Notes: generated from the letters alone by a model not told the origin. Positions 17,814 to 27,107 are shown, counted from the first letter of the stretch. The stretch is 53,941 nucleotides of DNA from Marinifilaceae bacterium (GCA_025210485.1 JAOARN010000155.1:1-53941), one strand, 5' to 3'. Program-made: numbers and translations.

Positions 17814-18370
17814 TGAAAGATAAAGATTTTATTCGTGGAGAAGTTCCAATGACTAAAGAGGAGGTTAGGTCAATTGTTATCAATAACTTGGAGATCAACC
17901 CAACTGATAATTTTATTGATATTGGTGCAGGTTCTGGTTCGGTTGCTATAGATGTTGCAAAAAGGCTGGATTCAGGTAAAGTACTTGCTATAGAAAGACA
18001 TGATTATGCTGTGGATTTGATTAAGGAAAATTGTAAAAAGCACAGCGTTAAAAATATAGAAATTATTAATGCGAAAGCTCCCGCTGGATTAGAAAATTTA
18101 TCGAACTATAATAAATTCTTCATAGGTGGCTCTGGCGGAAATTTAGAGCTTATAGTGGATAAAATATTGAACCAAGCTCCTGAGGGATCTATACTGGTTA
18201 TTACTGCAATTGTATTTGATACTGTAAGCCGAATGTATAATCATTTGAAACAAGCAAATCTAAAATTTGAAATGTGTCAGGTAGCTGTTAATTATCTGAA
18301 TACTGACTCAAAAGTTCCAATGCTACTTGCTAAGAACCCCATATTTATAATAACAGTGAAAAAAGAGTAA
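17813..18370 (+). CDS. cbiT: Cobalt-precorrin-6B C15-methyltransferase (decarboxylating) CbiT
   Basis: A 185-residue Rossmann-type SAM methyltransferase that methylates C15 and removes the C12 acetate carboxyl. The start GEVPMTKEEVRS and the SAM motif FIDIGAGSGSVAIDVA are family-typical, with the acidic AIERHDYAVDLI and FIGGSGGNLELI downstream. Its ATG follows directly on the last base of the cbiE stop. Confidence 0.95.
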   Translation: MKDKDFIRGEVPMTKEEVRSIVINNLEINPTDNFIDIGAGSGSVAIDVAKRLDSGKVLAIERHDYAVDLIKENCKKHSVKNIEIINAKAPAGLENLSNYNKFFIGGSGGNLELIVDKILNQAPEGSILVITAIVFDTVSRMYNHLKQANLKFEMCQVAVNYLNTDSKVPMLLAKNPIFIITVKKE

Positions 18371-18382
18371 ATAGAATAATAT

Positions 18383-19069
18383 ATGAAAAAAGGAAAGATT
18401 ATCGGAGTGGGTATTGGACCTGGTGATCCAGATTTAATAACCATGAAAGCTGTTAAGGCTATAAAATCTGCTGATAAAATATATATACCAAAATCCAATT
18501 CACAGGCAAGTACTGCGATGAAAATAGTATCTGAATATTTGCCAAATTCTCAGCATATAGAAAGCATTAGTTTTTCTATGTCTAAAAAGATAGAGGAAAG
18601 GATTAATTCTAGAAAAGAGAATGCCAAAATTATAGAAAAAGACTTGAATGAAGGCAAAACTGTAGTCTTTATAACCATAGGTGATGCAATGCTTTATTCT
18701 ACCTTTAGCTATATTCTAGAGTATATTGGAGAAGATTATCAAATAGAAAGTATACCTGGAATCTATTCTTTTTCTGCAATTAGTGGAATTTTAAATCTTC
18801 CTCTTACAAAGGGCGAGGATAAACTGTCTGTTATATCTAATTTTGATGAAAAAGCTGTCAGGATATTCGAAAATTCAGATACAATTGTATGTATGAAATT
18901 GGTTTCATATGCAAAAGAATTATATGAGTTTTTAAGCTTAAATGGGAATTATGATTTTGTAATGGTTTCTGAAGTAGGAAAGGATAAGCAGAATGTATCT
19001 GATGACATAAATGCTTTGAATAATGAATTACCATATTTTACTACGGCAATCTTAAAAAGAAGAAATTAA
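18383..19069 (+). CDS. cbiL: Cobalt-precorrin-2 C20-methyltransferase CbiL
   Basis: A 228-residue tetrapyrrole methylase that adds the C20 methyl group. Family marks are GVGIGPGDPDLITMKAV, the segment IYIPKSNSQAS, ITIGDAMLYSTFSYI and PGIYSFSAISGIL. The GDAMLYSTFSY motif separates CbiL/CobI from the other methylases in this operon. It has a short 12-base gap after cbiT and a 1-base gap before cbiF. Confidence 0.94.
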   Translation: MKKGKIIGVGIGPGDPDLITMKAVKAIKSADKIYIPKSNSQASTAMKIVSEYLPNSQHIESISFSMSKKIEERINSRKENAKIIEKDLNEGKTVVFITIGDAMLYSTFSYILEYIGEDYQIESIPGIYSFSAISGILNLPLTKGEDKLSVISNFDEKAVRIFENSDTIVCMKLVSYAKELYEFLSLNGNYDFVMVSEVGKDKQNVSDDINALNNELPYFTTAILKRRN

Positions 19070-19070
19070 A

Positions 19071-19829
19071 ATGAATATTATAAAATTTATAGGGGCGGGT
19101 CCTGGTGATCCTGAGTTGATTACTGTGAAGGGACAAAAGGCTGTTAGAGAGGCTGATGTAATTATATATGCTGGATCTCTTGTACCAAAGCAAGTTATAG
19201 AGGATAGGAAAGATACTGCAACTGTTTATAATAGTGCAGGAATGGATTTGGAAGAAATTATTTCTGTAATGAAGGATGCAGTTGATAATAACAAAAAATG
19301 TGCGAGAGTTCATACAGGAGATCCTTCTATTTATGGTTCTATAAGAGAACAAATCGAAGAATTGAAAAAATTAAATATTGCTTATGAAGTAATACCTGGG
19401 GTAAGTTCTTTTCTAGCTTCGGCTGCTGCAATTAAAACGGAGTTTACTGTCCCTGGTATATCCCAAACAGTTATCTGTACAAGAATGGAAGGCAGAACGC
19501 CTGTACCTGAATTGGAGCAAATAGAAAGGTTAGCATCGCATAAGACATCTATGTGTATATTCCTCACCGTAGGTATGATTGATAAATTAGTAGAAAGACT
19601 TTTGGTTCATTATGCTCCTGAAACTCCTATGGCTGTTATACAAAGAGCTAGTTGGCCTGATCAGAAAATTGTTAGAGGATCTATATCAGATATAGTTAAT
19701 AAGGTGAAAGAAGAGAATATTACTAAAACAGCTATGATTATGGTTGGCGATTTCTTGGGAGAAGAGTTTAATAATTCTCTACTATACGCTAGCCATTTCA
19801 CCCACGAATATAGAAAAGCAAAAAAATAA
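19071..19829 (+). CDS. cbiF: Cobalt-precorrin-4 C11-methyltransferase CbiF
   Basis: A 252-residue tetrapyrrole methylase. Marks are FIGAGPGDPELITVKGQ, VIIYAGSLVPKQV, RVHTGDPSIYGSIREQI and PGVSSFLASAAAIKTEFTVP, all typical of CbiF/CobM. It methylates C11 before ring opening by CbiG. It overlaps the cbiG start codon by one base. Confidence 0.95.
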   Translation: MNIIKFIGAGPGDPELITVKGQKAVREADVIIYAGSLVPKQVIEDRKDTATVYNSAGMDLEEIISVMKDAVDNNKKCARVHTGDPSIYGSIREQIEELKKLNIAYEVIPGVSSFLASAAAIKTEFTVPGISQTVICTRMEGRTPVPELEQIERLASHKTSMCIFLTVGMIDKLVERLLVHYAPETPMAVIQRASWPDQKIVRGSISDIVNKVKEENITKTAMIMVGDFLGEEFNNSLLYASHFTHEYRKAKK

Positions 19830-20836
19830 TGATTGGAGTCATTGCTATCACTAAACAAGGGATTGGAATTGCCAAACGAATAAGTAGATCCAATATAAAT
19901 TCTAAGCTGTATACGCTGTCAAAGTGGGAAGAGCCTGGTTTTAATTCTATAGATGGTTCTCTGAAAGATTATTGTGAATTTTTGTTTGAAAGGCATGATG
20001 CATTAGTATTTATTATGGCAACTGGTATAGTTGTTCGTAGTATTGCTCCATATGTGAATTCTAAATTAACCGACCCAGCGGTATTGGTTATTGACGATAG
20101 AGCGAATAATGTAATTAGTTTACTCTCTGGACATTTAGGTGGGGCTAATAAGCTGTGCTTGGAAATATCTAGATTGTTAAACTCTAATCCTGTTATTACT
20201 ACTGCTTCGGATGTTAATGGATTAGCTTCTGTAGATATGTTGGCGCAAAAATACAATCTCGAAATTGATAGCATGGATGATGTTAAAAAAATTACAGCTT
20301 ATATTGTTAATCGTGAGCCGATCGTATTGGATGATAAATATAATATAATAGAAGAAGATTGCTTCTTGAATATTGAATCTTATTGTAAAGGGAAATTAGT
20401 TGTTACAAATAGATTGAATCTTGATGTAGATGTCGATTATGCAAAGCTTATTGTCAAGAATATATATGTTGGCATTGGTTGTCGCAGAGATACTGAAAAT
20501 GATTTGATGATTGAATCATTTTACCATTGCCTCGAAAAATATAATATAGATAGTAGGAGTGTCTGTCGTATTGCTTCTATAGATCTAAAATCAGATGAAA
20601 AGGCAATATTGAATCTTGCAAATGAGATAGCTGTTGATATTGATTTTTTTAAAGCTGAAGACTTAAGAAAATATGATCATCTTTTCGAATCATCAGAATT
20701 CGTTAGGAAAACTGTTGGGGTAGGTGCTGTTAGTAGCTGTGCTTCATATTTGTCTGCTGGTACGAAAGGGAAGTTTATTTGTGAGAAAGAAAAATATAAA
20801 GGAATTACAATTTCAATTTTTGAAAGATTGACTTAA
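19829..20836 (+). CDS. cbiG: Cobalt-precorrin-5A hydrolase CbiG
   Basis: A 335-residue enzyme that opens the delta-lactone and releases acetaldehyde, closing the ring contraction in the anaerobic route. The N-terminal domain has FIMATGIVVRSIAPYV and SLLSGHLGGANKL, and the C-terminal domain has YVGIGCRRDTEND and VGVGAVSSCASYLSAG. N-terminal, linker and C-terminal domains are all present, so this is a complete CbiG and not fused to CbiH as in some Bacteroidota. Confidence 0.94.
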   Translation: MIGVIAITKQGIGIAKRISRSNINSKLYTLSKWEEPGFNSIDGSLKDYCEFLFERHDALVFIMATGIVVRSIAPYVNSKLTDPAVLVIDDRANNVISLLSGHLGGANKLCLEISRLLNSNPVITTASDVNGLASVDMLAQKYNLEIDSMDDVKKITAYIVNREPIVLDDKYNIIEEDCFLNIESYCKGKLVVTNRLNLDVDVDYAKLIVKNIYVGIGCRRDTENDLMIESFYHCLEKYNIDSRSVCRIASIDLKSDEKAILNLANEIAVDIDFFKAEDLRKYDHLFESSEFVRKTVGVGAVSSCASYLSAGTKGKFICEKEKYKGITISIFERLT

Positions 20837-20846
20837 TTAGGAAAAC

Positions 20847-21581
20847 ATGAAAGGATTAATATATGTAGTAGGAATAGGTCCAGGAGATTTTGATTATGCC
20901 TGTAATAAAGCAATTTCTGCATTGGGAAATTCTGATATTATTGTAGGCTATAAGACCTATATTGAACTAGTAAAACCACATTTTGAAAATAAAAACTTCT
21001 TATCTTCTGCTATGAAAAAGGAAGTGGACAGATGTCTGGAAGTCTTGAAATTGGCAGAGCAAGGAAAAACTGTAAGCTTGATTAGTAGTGGTGATCCTGG
21101 GATATATGGAATGGCTGGTATTATGATCGAAATTGTTGCTGCTCATAATTCTGATGTTCAGGTAGAGGTCATACCAGGAATTAGTGCTTCCGCTTCTGCT
21201 GCTTCTCTTTTGGGCGCTCCTCTAATGAATGATTTTGCGGTTATTAGTCTTAGTAATCTTCTGACACCATGGGAAACCATCGAAAAGAGATTACATGCAC
21301 TTGCTCAAGCCGATTTTGTAATTAGTGTGTATAATCCCAAAAGTAAAACTAGAACCGATCCTTTTTATAATGCAATTGAAATATTATTAAAGTATAAAGA
21401 TCCTAAAACTCCTGTCGGAATTGTTAGGAATGCAATGAGGGAGAATCAGGAGATTGAAATAACTGATTTAGCTAATTTAAAGGATGCTGAGGTAAATATG
21501 TTTACTACTCTAATTATTGGAAATAGCAATACTGATATCGTAAACGGAAAGATGGTTGCAATCAGGGGGTATAAATTATGA
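20847..21581 (+). CDS. cbiH: Cobalt-precorrin-3 C17-methyltransferase CbiH
   Basis: A 244-residue tetrapyrrole methylase that methylates C17 and drives ring contraction. It contains VVGIGPGDFDYACNKA, SLISSGDPGIYGMAG, PGISASASAASLLGAPLM and the CbiH/CobJ-specific SLSNLLTPWETIEKRL, then the SVYNPKSKTR segment. It has no Fe-S domain extension. The stop overlaps cbiJ by 4 bases. Confidence 0.95.
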   Translation: MKGLIYVVGIGPGDFDYACNKAISALGNSDIIVGYKTYIELVKPHFENKNFLSSAMKKEVDRCLEVLKLAEQGKTVSLISSGDPGIYGMAGIMIEIVAAHNSDVQVEVIPGISASASAASLLGAPLMNDFAVISLSNLLTPWETIEKRLHALAQADFVISVYNPKSKTRTDPFYNAIEILLKYKDPKTPVGIVRNAMRENQEIEITDLANLKDAEVNMFTTLIIGNSNTDIVNGKMVAIRGYKL

Positions 21582-22309
21582 TACTAATTATTGGCGGTAC
21601 AATTGATGCTGTTCAAATTGCTGGTATTTTGTCGAAAGAACAAAAAATAATGGTTAGTACAACTACTCGATATGGAGCCGAACTTGCAAAATCTGACAAT
21701 GTTGTAGTAAGTCAATTAGCAATGGATCTTAAGCAAATGCAGGTTTTTTTTCGTGAGAATAATATCACAAAATTAATTGATGCTAGTCACCCCTTTGCGG
21801 CTGAAGTTTCTGAGAATGCGATGAAAGCATCTGTTTTATGCGGTGTGCAGTATTATAGGTATGAGAGAGAGATAGAGATTTATGATGATGCAAGTTATTA
21901 TTCTTCTTATGATGAGATGGTAGATTATTTATCTACAACAGAGGGAAATATATTGCTCACTATTGGTTCGAAAAATGTAAATCTGTTTTCTTCCTTAGGT
22001 GTTGATCGACTTATTGCAAGGGTGTTACCTGTAGTCGAAAGCCTTGATATATGCGAAAGAGCAGGACTGAGTCCTATGAATATAATTGCAATGAAGGGCA
22101 GGATTAGTTCTGAATTGAATCAAGAGCTAATTCGATATTATAATATAAAACATGTGGTTAGTAAAGATTCTGGAAAATCAGGCGGAGTTCCTCAAAAGAT
22201 TGATGCGGCAAGAAAAACAGATGTAGAAATGCATATATTAAGAAGACCACAAATTGAATACCCTAGAAAATTTAGTTCAATTGAAATGTTGATATCAAAT
22301 TTAAATTAA
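21578..22309 (+). CDS. cbiJ: Cobalt-precorrin-6A reductase CbiJ
   Basis: A 243-residue reductase (CobK/CbiJ family) that reduces the macrocycle with a nicotinamide cofactor. Visible marks are ILIIGGTIDAVQIAGIL, the LIDASHPFAAEVSENA motif, the LLTIGSKN segment and KDSGKSGGVPQKIDAA near the C-terminus. Length and position between cbiH and the methyltransferase fusion agree with this call. Confidence 0.92.
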   Translation: MILIIGGTIDAVQIAGILSKEQKIMVSTTTRYGAELAKSDNVVVSQLAMDLKQMQVFFRENNITKLIDASHPFAAEVSENAMKASVLCGVQYYRYEREIEIYDDASYYSSYDEMVDYLSTTEGNILLTIGSKNVNLFSSLGVDRLIARVLPVVESLDICERAGLSPMNIIAMKGRISSELNQELIRYYNIKHVVSKDSGKSGGVPQKIDAARKTDVEMHILRRPQIEYPRKFSSIEMLISNLN

Positions 22310-22320
22310 TCAAGAAAGAA

Positions 22321-23481
22321 ATGAGTTTTTTACCTATCTCAATAAATATAGAGAACAAGAAAATATTAATTATCGGAGGAGGAAAAGTAGGACTTAAGAA
22401 ATTGAAATCTGTGTATCCTTTTTCTAAAAATATATCTGTTATTTCTACTGAATTTATAGATGAATTTAGTATGTATGAAGATATTTGTCTTATAAATAAT
22501 GAGTTTAAGCCAGAACAGCTTGATGGTTTTTTTCTGGTTTATGCATGTACAAATTCCACGGTTGTAAATGAGGAAATTGCTCGGATTTGTGATGAAAAAA
22601 ATATTCTATGCAATAGAACAGATAAAGCTTCGGTTTCGGATTTTCATTCGGTAGCTTTGGTTGATTCGGATAATTACACTATAGGTCTTAATACTAAAGC
22701 TAGGGACTGTAAGAATATAATTAAAATGAAAAATGAGATTCAGAGGTTCGTTGATGCTAGAGAGATCCTAGATCAGCAAAAAGAATCTTTGAAAGGCAAG
22801 GTGTATTTGGTAGGTTTTGGACCTGGTAATCCTGGCTTGCTTACTCGCAGAGCGGACGATTTATTATATCAAGCCGATGTGATATTCTATGACGATTTAT
22901 TAGATAATGATTTTCTTGATAGATATAATGGTGAAAAACAATATGTTGGAAAGCGTAGAGGGAATCATAGTAAAGAACAAAATCAAATTAATGAAATATT
23001 ATATCAGGCTGCATCTCAAGGAAAAATGGTTGTGAGACTTAAAGGAGGTGATCCTCTTATTTTTGGTAGAGGAAGTGAAGAGAAATATTATTTAAACCAA
23101 CGAAATGTTGATGTGGAGATTATCCCCGGTATTAGCTCAGCAATAGCAGCAGCAGCCTGTTCTAATATTCCTCTTACACATCGTGGTATTTCTTCTTCTG
23201 TATCGTTTGGTACGGCTCATGGGAAAAATTCATATAAGCTACTTCAAAGTGATACTTCTGTATACTATATGGGTGCAAATAATATTGTTGAAATAGCACA
23301 GCAGTATTTAAATGAAAATTATCCTGAAGATTTTCCCGTTGGTCTTGTTCATAATGTTAGTTTACCTGGACAAACGGTAACTAAAACAACGATTAAGGAA
23401 TTGGCTAAAGGCGAAATTGAAGTTAAAAGCCCTGTAATTTCAATATTTGGAAATACGGTGAACTATGAAGACTTAATTTGA
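22321..23481 (+). CDS. Fusion of precorrin-2 dehydrogenase-like and uroporphyrinogen-III C-methyltransferase domains (CysG-like)
   Basis: A 386-residue two-domain protein. Residues 1-150 are a Met8/CysG-N NAD-binding domain with ILIIGGGKVGLKK and a candidate catalytic Asp101 in NRTDKAS. Residues 155-386 are a SUMT domain with VGFGPGNPGLLTRRADD, VRLKGGDPLIFGRG and PGISSAIAAAACSNIPLTHRG. Together they would convert uroporphyrinogen III to sirohydrochlorin, the CbiX substrate. It is about 70 residues shorter than enterobacterial CysG: the helical linker between domains is reduced. The GG-x-SP loop near residues 125-130 is replaced by a Lys/Arg/Asp-containing sequence, so chelatase activity is doubtful. 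Last gene of the operon. Confidence 0.88.
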   Translation: MSFLPISINIENKKILIIGGGKVGLKKLKSVYPFSKNISVISTEFIDEFSMYEDICLINNEFKPEQLDGFFLVYACTNSTVVNEEIARICDEKNILCNRTDKASVSDFHSVALVDSDNYTIGLNTKARDCKNIIKMKNEIQRFVDAREILDQQKESLKGKVYLVGFGPGNPGLLTRRADDLLYQADVIFYDDLLDNDFLDRYNGEKQYVGKRRGNHSKEQNQINEILYQAASQGKMVVRLKGGDPLIFGRGSEEKYYLNQRNVDVEIIPGISSAIAAAACSNIPLTHRGISSSVSFGTAHGKNSYKLLQSDTSVYYMGANNIVEIAQQYLNENYPEDFPVGLVHNVSLPGQTVTKTTIKELAKGEIEVKSPVISIFGNTVNYEDLI

Positions 23482-23510
23482 TATTAAATATTCATACAGT
23501 ATTAAAAATC

Positions 23511-23542
23511 AAGATGTTTCTATAAAGGGAACATCTTTTTTT
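23511..23542 (+). terminator. Terminator of the cobalamin operon
   Basis: A hairpin of about 10 bp (aagatgtttc with ggaacatctt, one G-U pair) ending in a run of T lies 30 bases after the last cbi-operon stop codon. Confidence 0.85.
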
Positions 23543-23654
23543 GTTTGGTGTCTTTTGTTAAATAGATGAATTTTATAAATAATAATAGACTAGGAAATAA
23601 TATTATGTAATATGTTTAGTTAATTATAATACTACTTAATAATAAATAATAAAA

Positions 23655-24926
23655 ATGAAAAGAATTACAATTTTATGCTTATTGCTTTTTGCCTGTATTT
23701 ATTACGCAAATGCTCGATTGTTTCCTCGAAAAAGACTAAAAGCTTTAGTCGTTGAGGCAAAATCAGGAAATGTAGATGCTTGTCTGAAATTAGGAGATTA
23801 TTATTATAATTTGAGAATGTATAGTGAATCAAGTTATTATTATAAGATTGGTGCATCCCAAGAAAATGCAGAATGTATATCTAATTTAGCATGGAATCAG
23901 ATGATTGATGAAAATATAGATGCGAAAAGTGATAAAGTTATATCTAGCTTTGAAAAGGCTTTGAGTTTAGGTCATGACAAGGCATTATTAGGATTAGCTT
24001 TTGTGTATTATTATGGACATGAAACGGAAGTGGATTACAAAAAAGCATTTAAGTATTACTCTGAGGCTGCATTGAAAAATTTCGAAACTGCTAATTATAT
24101 GCTTGGAGAATGTTATAGGCTTGGTTTGGGGGTGAAAAAAGATGAAAATAAAGCTTTCGACTGCTATCAGAAATCTTATGACATGTTTAATTTCGATGGT
24201 GCTTTTATGTTAGCATATTGTTATTATTATGGGATTGGAACTAAAAAAGATTATAATATGGCGTATCGCTACTTTAAATTCATTAATAAGTTAGTCCCTG
24301 CAAAATTATTGCCTTATTCTGATTATGAGAAAACTGGTATGATGTCAAACTTCTATCTTGGAGAAATGTATTATAACGGCTATTTTGTGAAAAAGAAAAT
24401 AAAAAAAGCAATAAAGTATTATAAAATAGGTGCTGGTTTAGGAGATACGGAATGTATTTATCAGCTTGGGGCTATGTATTATGATGGAGAATGTGTTAAA
24501 CAGGATTATTCAAAAGCATTAAACCTATTTCTTAAAATACCCATGGGAGAAAGAGATCTTGTTAATTATTATTTAGGGTCTATGTATTATTATGGTGATG
24601 GTTGTGAGGTGGATTATGGATCGGCTTATGATTATTTACTTAAGGCACACAAGGATAATGATGCGGATGCCACCTATCTACTTGCCTGTATGTATTATGA
24701 AGGTGATGGAGTTAATCAGAATGAAAGGAAAGCATTTGATATGTTTTACTCAATTAAAGATAAGGGGATTGATGAAAATGATTATATGCTAGCTGCTTGT
24801 TATTGTCAAGCTACAGGTACTGATCAAGATTTATATAAAGCAAAAGAAATTCTTGAAAAATTGATTGCTAAAAATTACTCTGGTTCAAAAGAATTATGGG
24901 ATGAATATGAATTGGATTTATATTAA
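23655..24926 (+). CDS. Exported SEL1-repeat (TPR-like) protein
   Basis: A 423-residue protein with an N-terminal signal peptide (hydrophobic LCLLLFACIYYANA, then RLFPRKR). The rest is a solenoid of about nine to ten SEL1-like repeats of 33-37 residues, with the recurring pattern A-x-x-x-L-G-x-x-Y-Y-x-G and K-A-x-x-Y-Y. Examples are YMLGECYRLGLGVKKDENKAFDCY and LLACMYYEGDGVNQNERKAFDMF. Such solenoids are protein-interaction scaffolds in the periplasm or envelope. The partner is not evident. It is a monocistronic gene with its own promoter region and terminator, 173 bases after the B12 operon. Confidence 0.85.
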   Translation: MKRITILCLLLFACIYYANARLFPRKRLKALVVEAKSGNVDACLKLGDYYYNLRMYSESSYYYKIGASQENAECISNLAWNQMIDENIDAKSDKVISSFEKALSLGHDKALLGLAFVYYYGHETEVDYKKAFKYYSEAALKNFETANYMLGECYRLGLGVKKDENKAFDCYQKSYDMFNFDGAFMLAYCYYYGIGTKKDYNMAYRYFKFINKLVPAKLLPYSDYEKTGMMSNFYLGEMYYNGYFVKKKIKKAIKYYKIGAGLGDTECIYQLGAMYYDGECVKQDYSKALNLFLKIPMGERDLVNYYLGSMYYYGDGCEVDYGSAYDYLLKAHKDNDADATYLLACMYYEGDGVNQNERKAFDMFYSIKDKGIDENDYMLAACYCQATGTDQDLYKAKEILEKLIAKNYSGSKELWDEYELDLY

Positions 24927-24968
24927 AAAAAGATATAGGAATCTGTTACAGATTCCTATATCTTTTTT
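24925..24968. terminator. Bidirectional terminator
   Basis: A perfect 15-bp stem (24931-24945 with 24949-24963, loop tta), flanked by an A run on the left and a T run on the right. It serves both the SEL1 gene (plus) and the symporter gene (minus), which converge here. Confidence 0.92.
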
Positions 24969-24980
24969 AACAATGTATTT

Positions 24981-26381
24981 TTAAGCTGTTTTTAAGCTTA
25001 ATTTGAGGCTCTTTGATTTATAGTATGATATTGTTGCAATAATACTATTGAGAGCAATAAATAAGATATCAATCTGTAAGCCAAATATTTTTTCAGGTAT
25101 GCATGGACACAAACTTGCAATCAAATATATAATAATACTGATAAAGGTAAATATTGGTAACTTTTTGCTAAGTTTATAATCTGAGAATATAGATATAAAT
25201 ACCATTGGAGCTAATAAAGCAGTACCTGCAAAACTAATTCGAGCTAATAAAACTAATTCGTGACTACTTAGAATTGATAATGTCAATGCTATTAAGCCAA
25301 AAATTAAAATATATAATTTATTTACCATTCTTGAATTTTTCTTACTTACAACTTCAGCCTGAATAGCAAATAGCTGAGAATCGGTGGTTGACATCGATGC
25401 AGCAATAAGCCCTATGATTGCCAAGGAACCAATAATGGCATGTTGGTCTTCAACTAAGGTGTGATATAGAAAATGATAAGTATCCGCATCAGAGTATCTA
25501 ATTATACCGTAAAAGCCTATAAATATAGTACTGAATATTATAATAAAAGCAAGTATGCCAATTGCTCCAGCCATTTTTTTAATATCCTTTGTGTTAGACA
25601 TTATTACCATTCTAGTCATAAGTTGAGGCTGGGAAATTGGCATTAAAACAATAGCTAAAAAGGATGCAAATAAGTACTGATTGGTAAATAGTCCTTTTGG
25701 TCCAGGTGTAGATAATAATCTTTCATCAACTATGGAAACCTGATTAAACATTTCTTTTGCACCTCCTATGTTATTTAGACAGGTGTAGGCTATCACTGCT
25801 GTTACAACTAATAGTATAATACCTTGAATAGCATCACTTAAAATAATAGCTTTCAATCCACCAACAAAACTATAGGTAAGTAATATAAGTAGGAAGAAGC
25901 AAGCCCATGCCCAGCTAGGTATGGACATTATATTGGCATGCCCAACAAATTCAGAAACTCCTTTTATTTGTATTGATACATATGGGACTAAAAATATAAA
26001 TATCCCAATTTTATATACATTAACTGCAAATTTAGACTCGAATTTGGATTTTATGATTGAACTAATATTTGTGAAATTATCCTGAGAGTATCGTTTTCGT
26101 AATGCCGTTCCAAACCATAATATTACAAAGGCTAATGCAGTGTCTGTGACTCCTGAAAAAATCCAAGCACCAACCCCGTGAGTCCTGAAAAAATCGGGCA
26201 TTCCCATTAAGGTAAATGTGCTAAATAAACTTGCGGAAAATGTCATGCAGCCAAGAAAAGCACCAATTTGGGGTAGAGAGTAGTCTTTTTCGCTTTTTAT
26301 TGATTTTTTGGATTTGTATGCTGAAAAGGCTAATGCGCCTAAATATGCTAAAGAGAAAAATATTAACCAGTATTTAATCAT
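24981..26381 (-). CDS. Sodium:solute symporter family transporter
   Basis: A 466-residue polytopic membrane protein with about 12-13 helices. It shows the SSS family layout: SLPQIGAFLGCMTFSASLFSTFTLMG in the first helices, LLTYSFVGGLKAIILSDAIQGIILL in the central Na+-binding region, and LAIIGLIAASMSTTDSQLFAIQAEV near helix 8. It imports a small solute with Na+; the substrate cannot be inferred. It is preceded, with an 8-base overlap, by a small two-helix protein gene, an arrangement known from PanF/YhjB-like symporters. Confidence 0.88.
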   Translation of the reverse strand: MIKYWLIFFSLAYLGALAFSAYKSKKSIKSEKDYSLPQIGAFLGCMTFSASLFSTFTLMGMPDFFRTHGVGAWIFSGVTDTALAFVILWFGTALRKRYSQDNFTNISSIIKSKFESKFAVNVYKIGIFIFLVPYVSIQIKGVSEFVGHANIMSIPSWAWACFFLLILLTYSFVGGLKAIILSDAIQGIILLVVTAVIAYTCLNNIGGAKEMFNQVSIVDERLLSTPGPKGLFTNQYLFASFLAIVLMPISQPQLMTRMVIMSNTKDIKKMAGAIGILAFIIIFSTIFIGFYGIIRYSDADTYHFLYHTLVEDQHAIIGSLAIIGLIAASMSTTDSQLFAIQAEVVSKKNSRMVNKLYILIFGLIALTLSILSSHELVLLARISFAGTALLAPMVFISIFSDYKLSKKLPIFTFISIIIYLIASLCPCIPEKIFGLQIDILFIALNSIIATISYYKSKSLKLSLKTA

Positions 26382-26586
26382 TTTGTTCTGGGGTATTAAT
26401 GAAAATTGAACCTATAATTGTTATAATTATAATTAAAATAGAAACGATGCTTCCAGCCCACAATGTTTTGGGGAATCCGCAAAAACTAGGAGTGTATTCT
26501 CCTGTTGGGATAACTAATGGAGTAAAACATGCAATCACAAATATAAAAAAGAGAATTTTGCATGTTAACCAATAATATTTCTTCAT
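26374..26586 (-). CDS. Small two-helix membrane protein, symporter partner (DUF3311-like)
   Basis: A 70-residue protein with two hydrophobic helices (about 7-28 and 40-63) separated by a short loop with PTGEYTPSFCGFPKTLWAG. Small proteins of this size and topology (DUF3311/YhdT-like) are often encoded immediately upstream of sodium:solute symporters, and here the genes overlap by 8 bases. It is likely a stabilising or regulatory subunit; that role is inferred from context. Confidence 0.75.
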   Translation of the reverse strand: MKKYYWLTCKILFFIFVIACFTPLVIPTGEYTPSFCGFPKTLWAGSIVSILIIIITIIGSIFINTPEQND

Positions 26587-27058
26587 TGGAATAATAATTT
26601 GTTATGTTGATGTAAATTAATTAGAGAATGCAAAAATATGTTTTATGATTAATTAAACAAGAGAAAAGAGTTATTTTTTTTATGTTTCTTGATGAGTATG
26701 TATTCAATCTAAATAAACAGTAGATAAAACATATTGTTATGAGGAGTTGTTAAATATATTTGTTAGTATTCTTGATTCTATAAGGGTTGTAGCACTTGTG
26801 AACACAAAAGGCATTTTTTAGTTTTCTAAATATTAAGATAAATAAACTGTGTTTGTTATGATTAATTTAAAGAAATATGTGAAGAGAAAAAATATTATCC
26901 TTATGTATATGATATTTCTTGACTTTTAATTAAATTCAGCTAAATAACTGAAGAACAGCATTATGTGTTGATGTGTTGATGTGTCGAGGGGTTGAGCTCC
27001 AAATTTTGGATATTGGTGTTTGTGTTGTAGGTTTTATTTTACTATAAATTTATAAAAA
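26587..27058. other. A/T-rich intergenic region, no gene seen
   Basis: About 470 bases without a coding-like frame. It should hold the promoter of the minus-strand symporter unit near its left end. At 26964-26990 the octamer tgtgttga occurs in quick succession (a short slippage-type repeat). No larger repeat or RNA structure was recognised. Confidence 0.5.
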
Positions 27059-27099
27059 AGACACAGTCATGTTTAGGTTTTTATAACACGATTGTGTCT
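27059..27099 (-). terminator. Terminator of the DsbD-domain gene
   Basis: A 10-bp stem with one G-U pair (agacacagtc with gattgtgtct), with a six-T run following on the minus strand, starts 9 bases after the stop codon of the gene at 27108. Confidence 0.8.
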
Positions 27100-27107
27100 T
27101 ATTATTC

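Noticed and set aside
22321..23481. Last cbi-operon gene taken as plain cobA (SUMT only)
   Set aside because: The first 150 residues form a separate NAD-binding precorrin-2 dehydrogenase-like domain with GGGKVG, so it is a fusion.
26964..26990. Short tandem octamer repeats, considered as a CRISPR or minisatellite
   Set aside because: Only two to three imperfect 8-base units without spacers; more likely slippage in an intergenic region.
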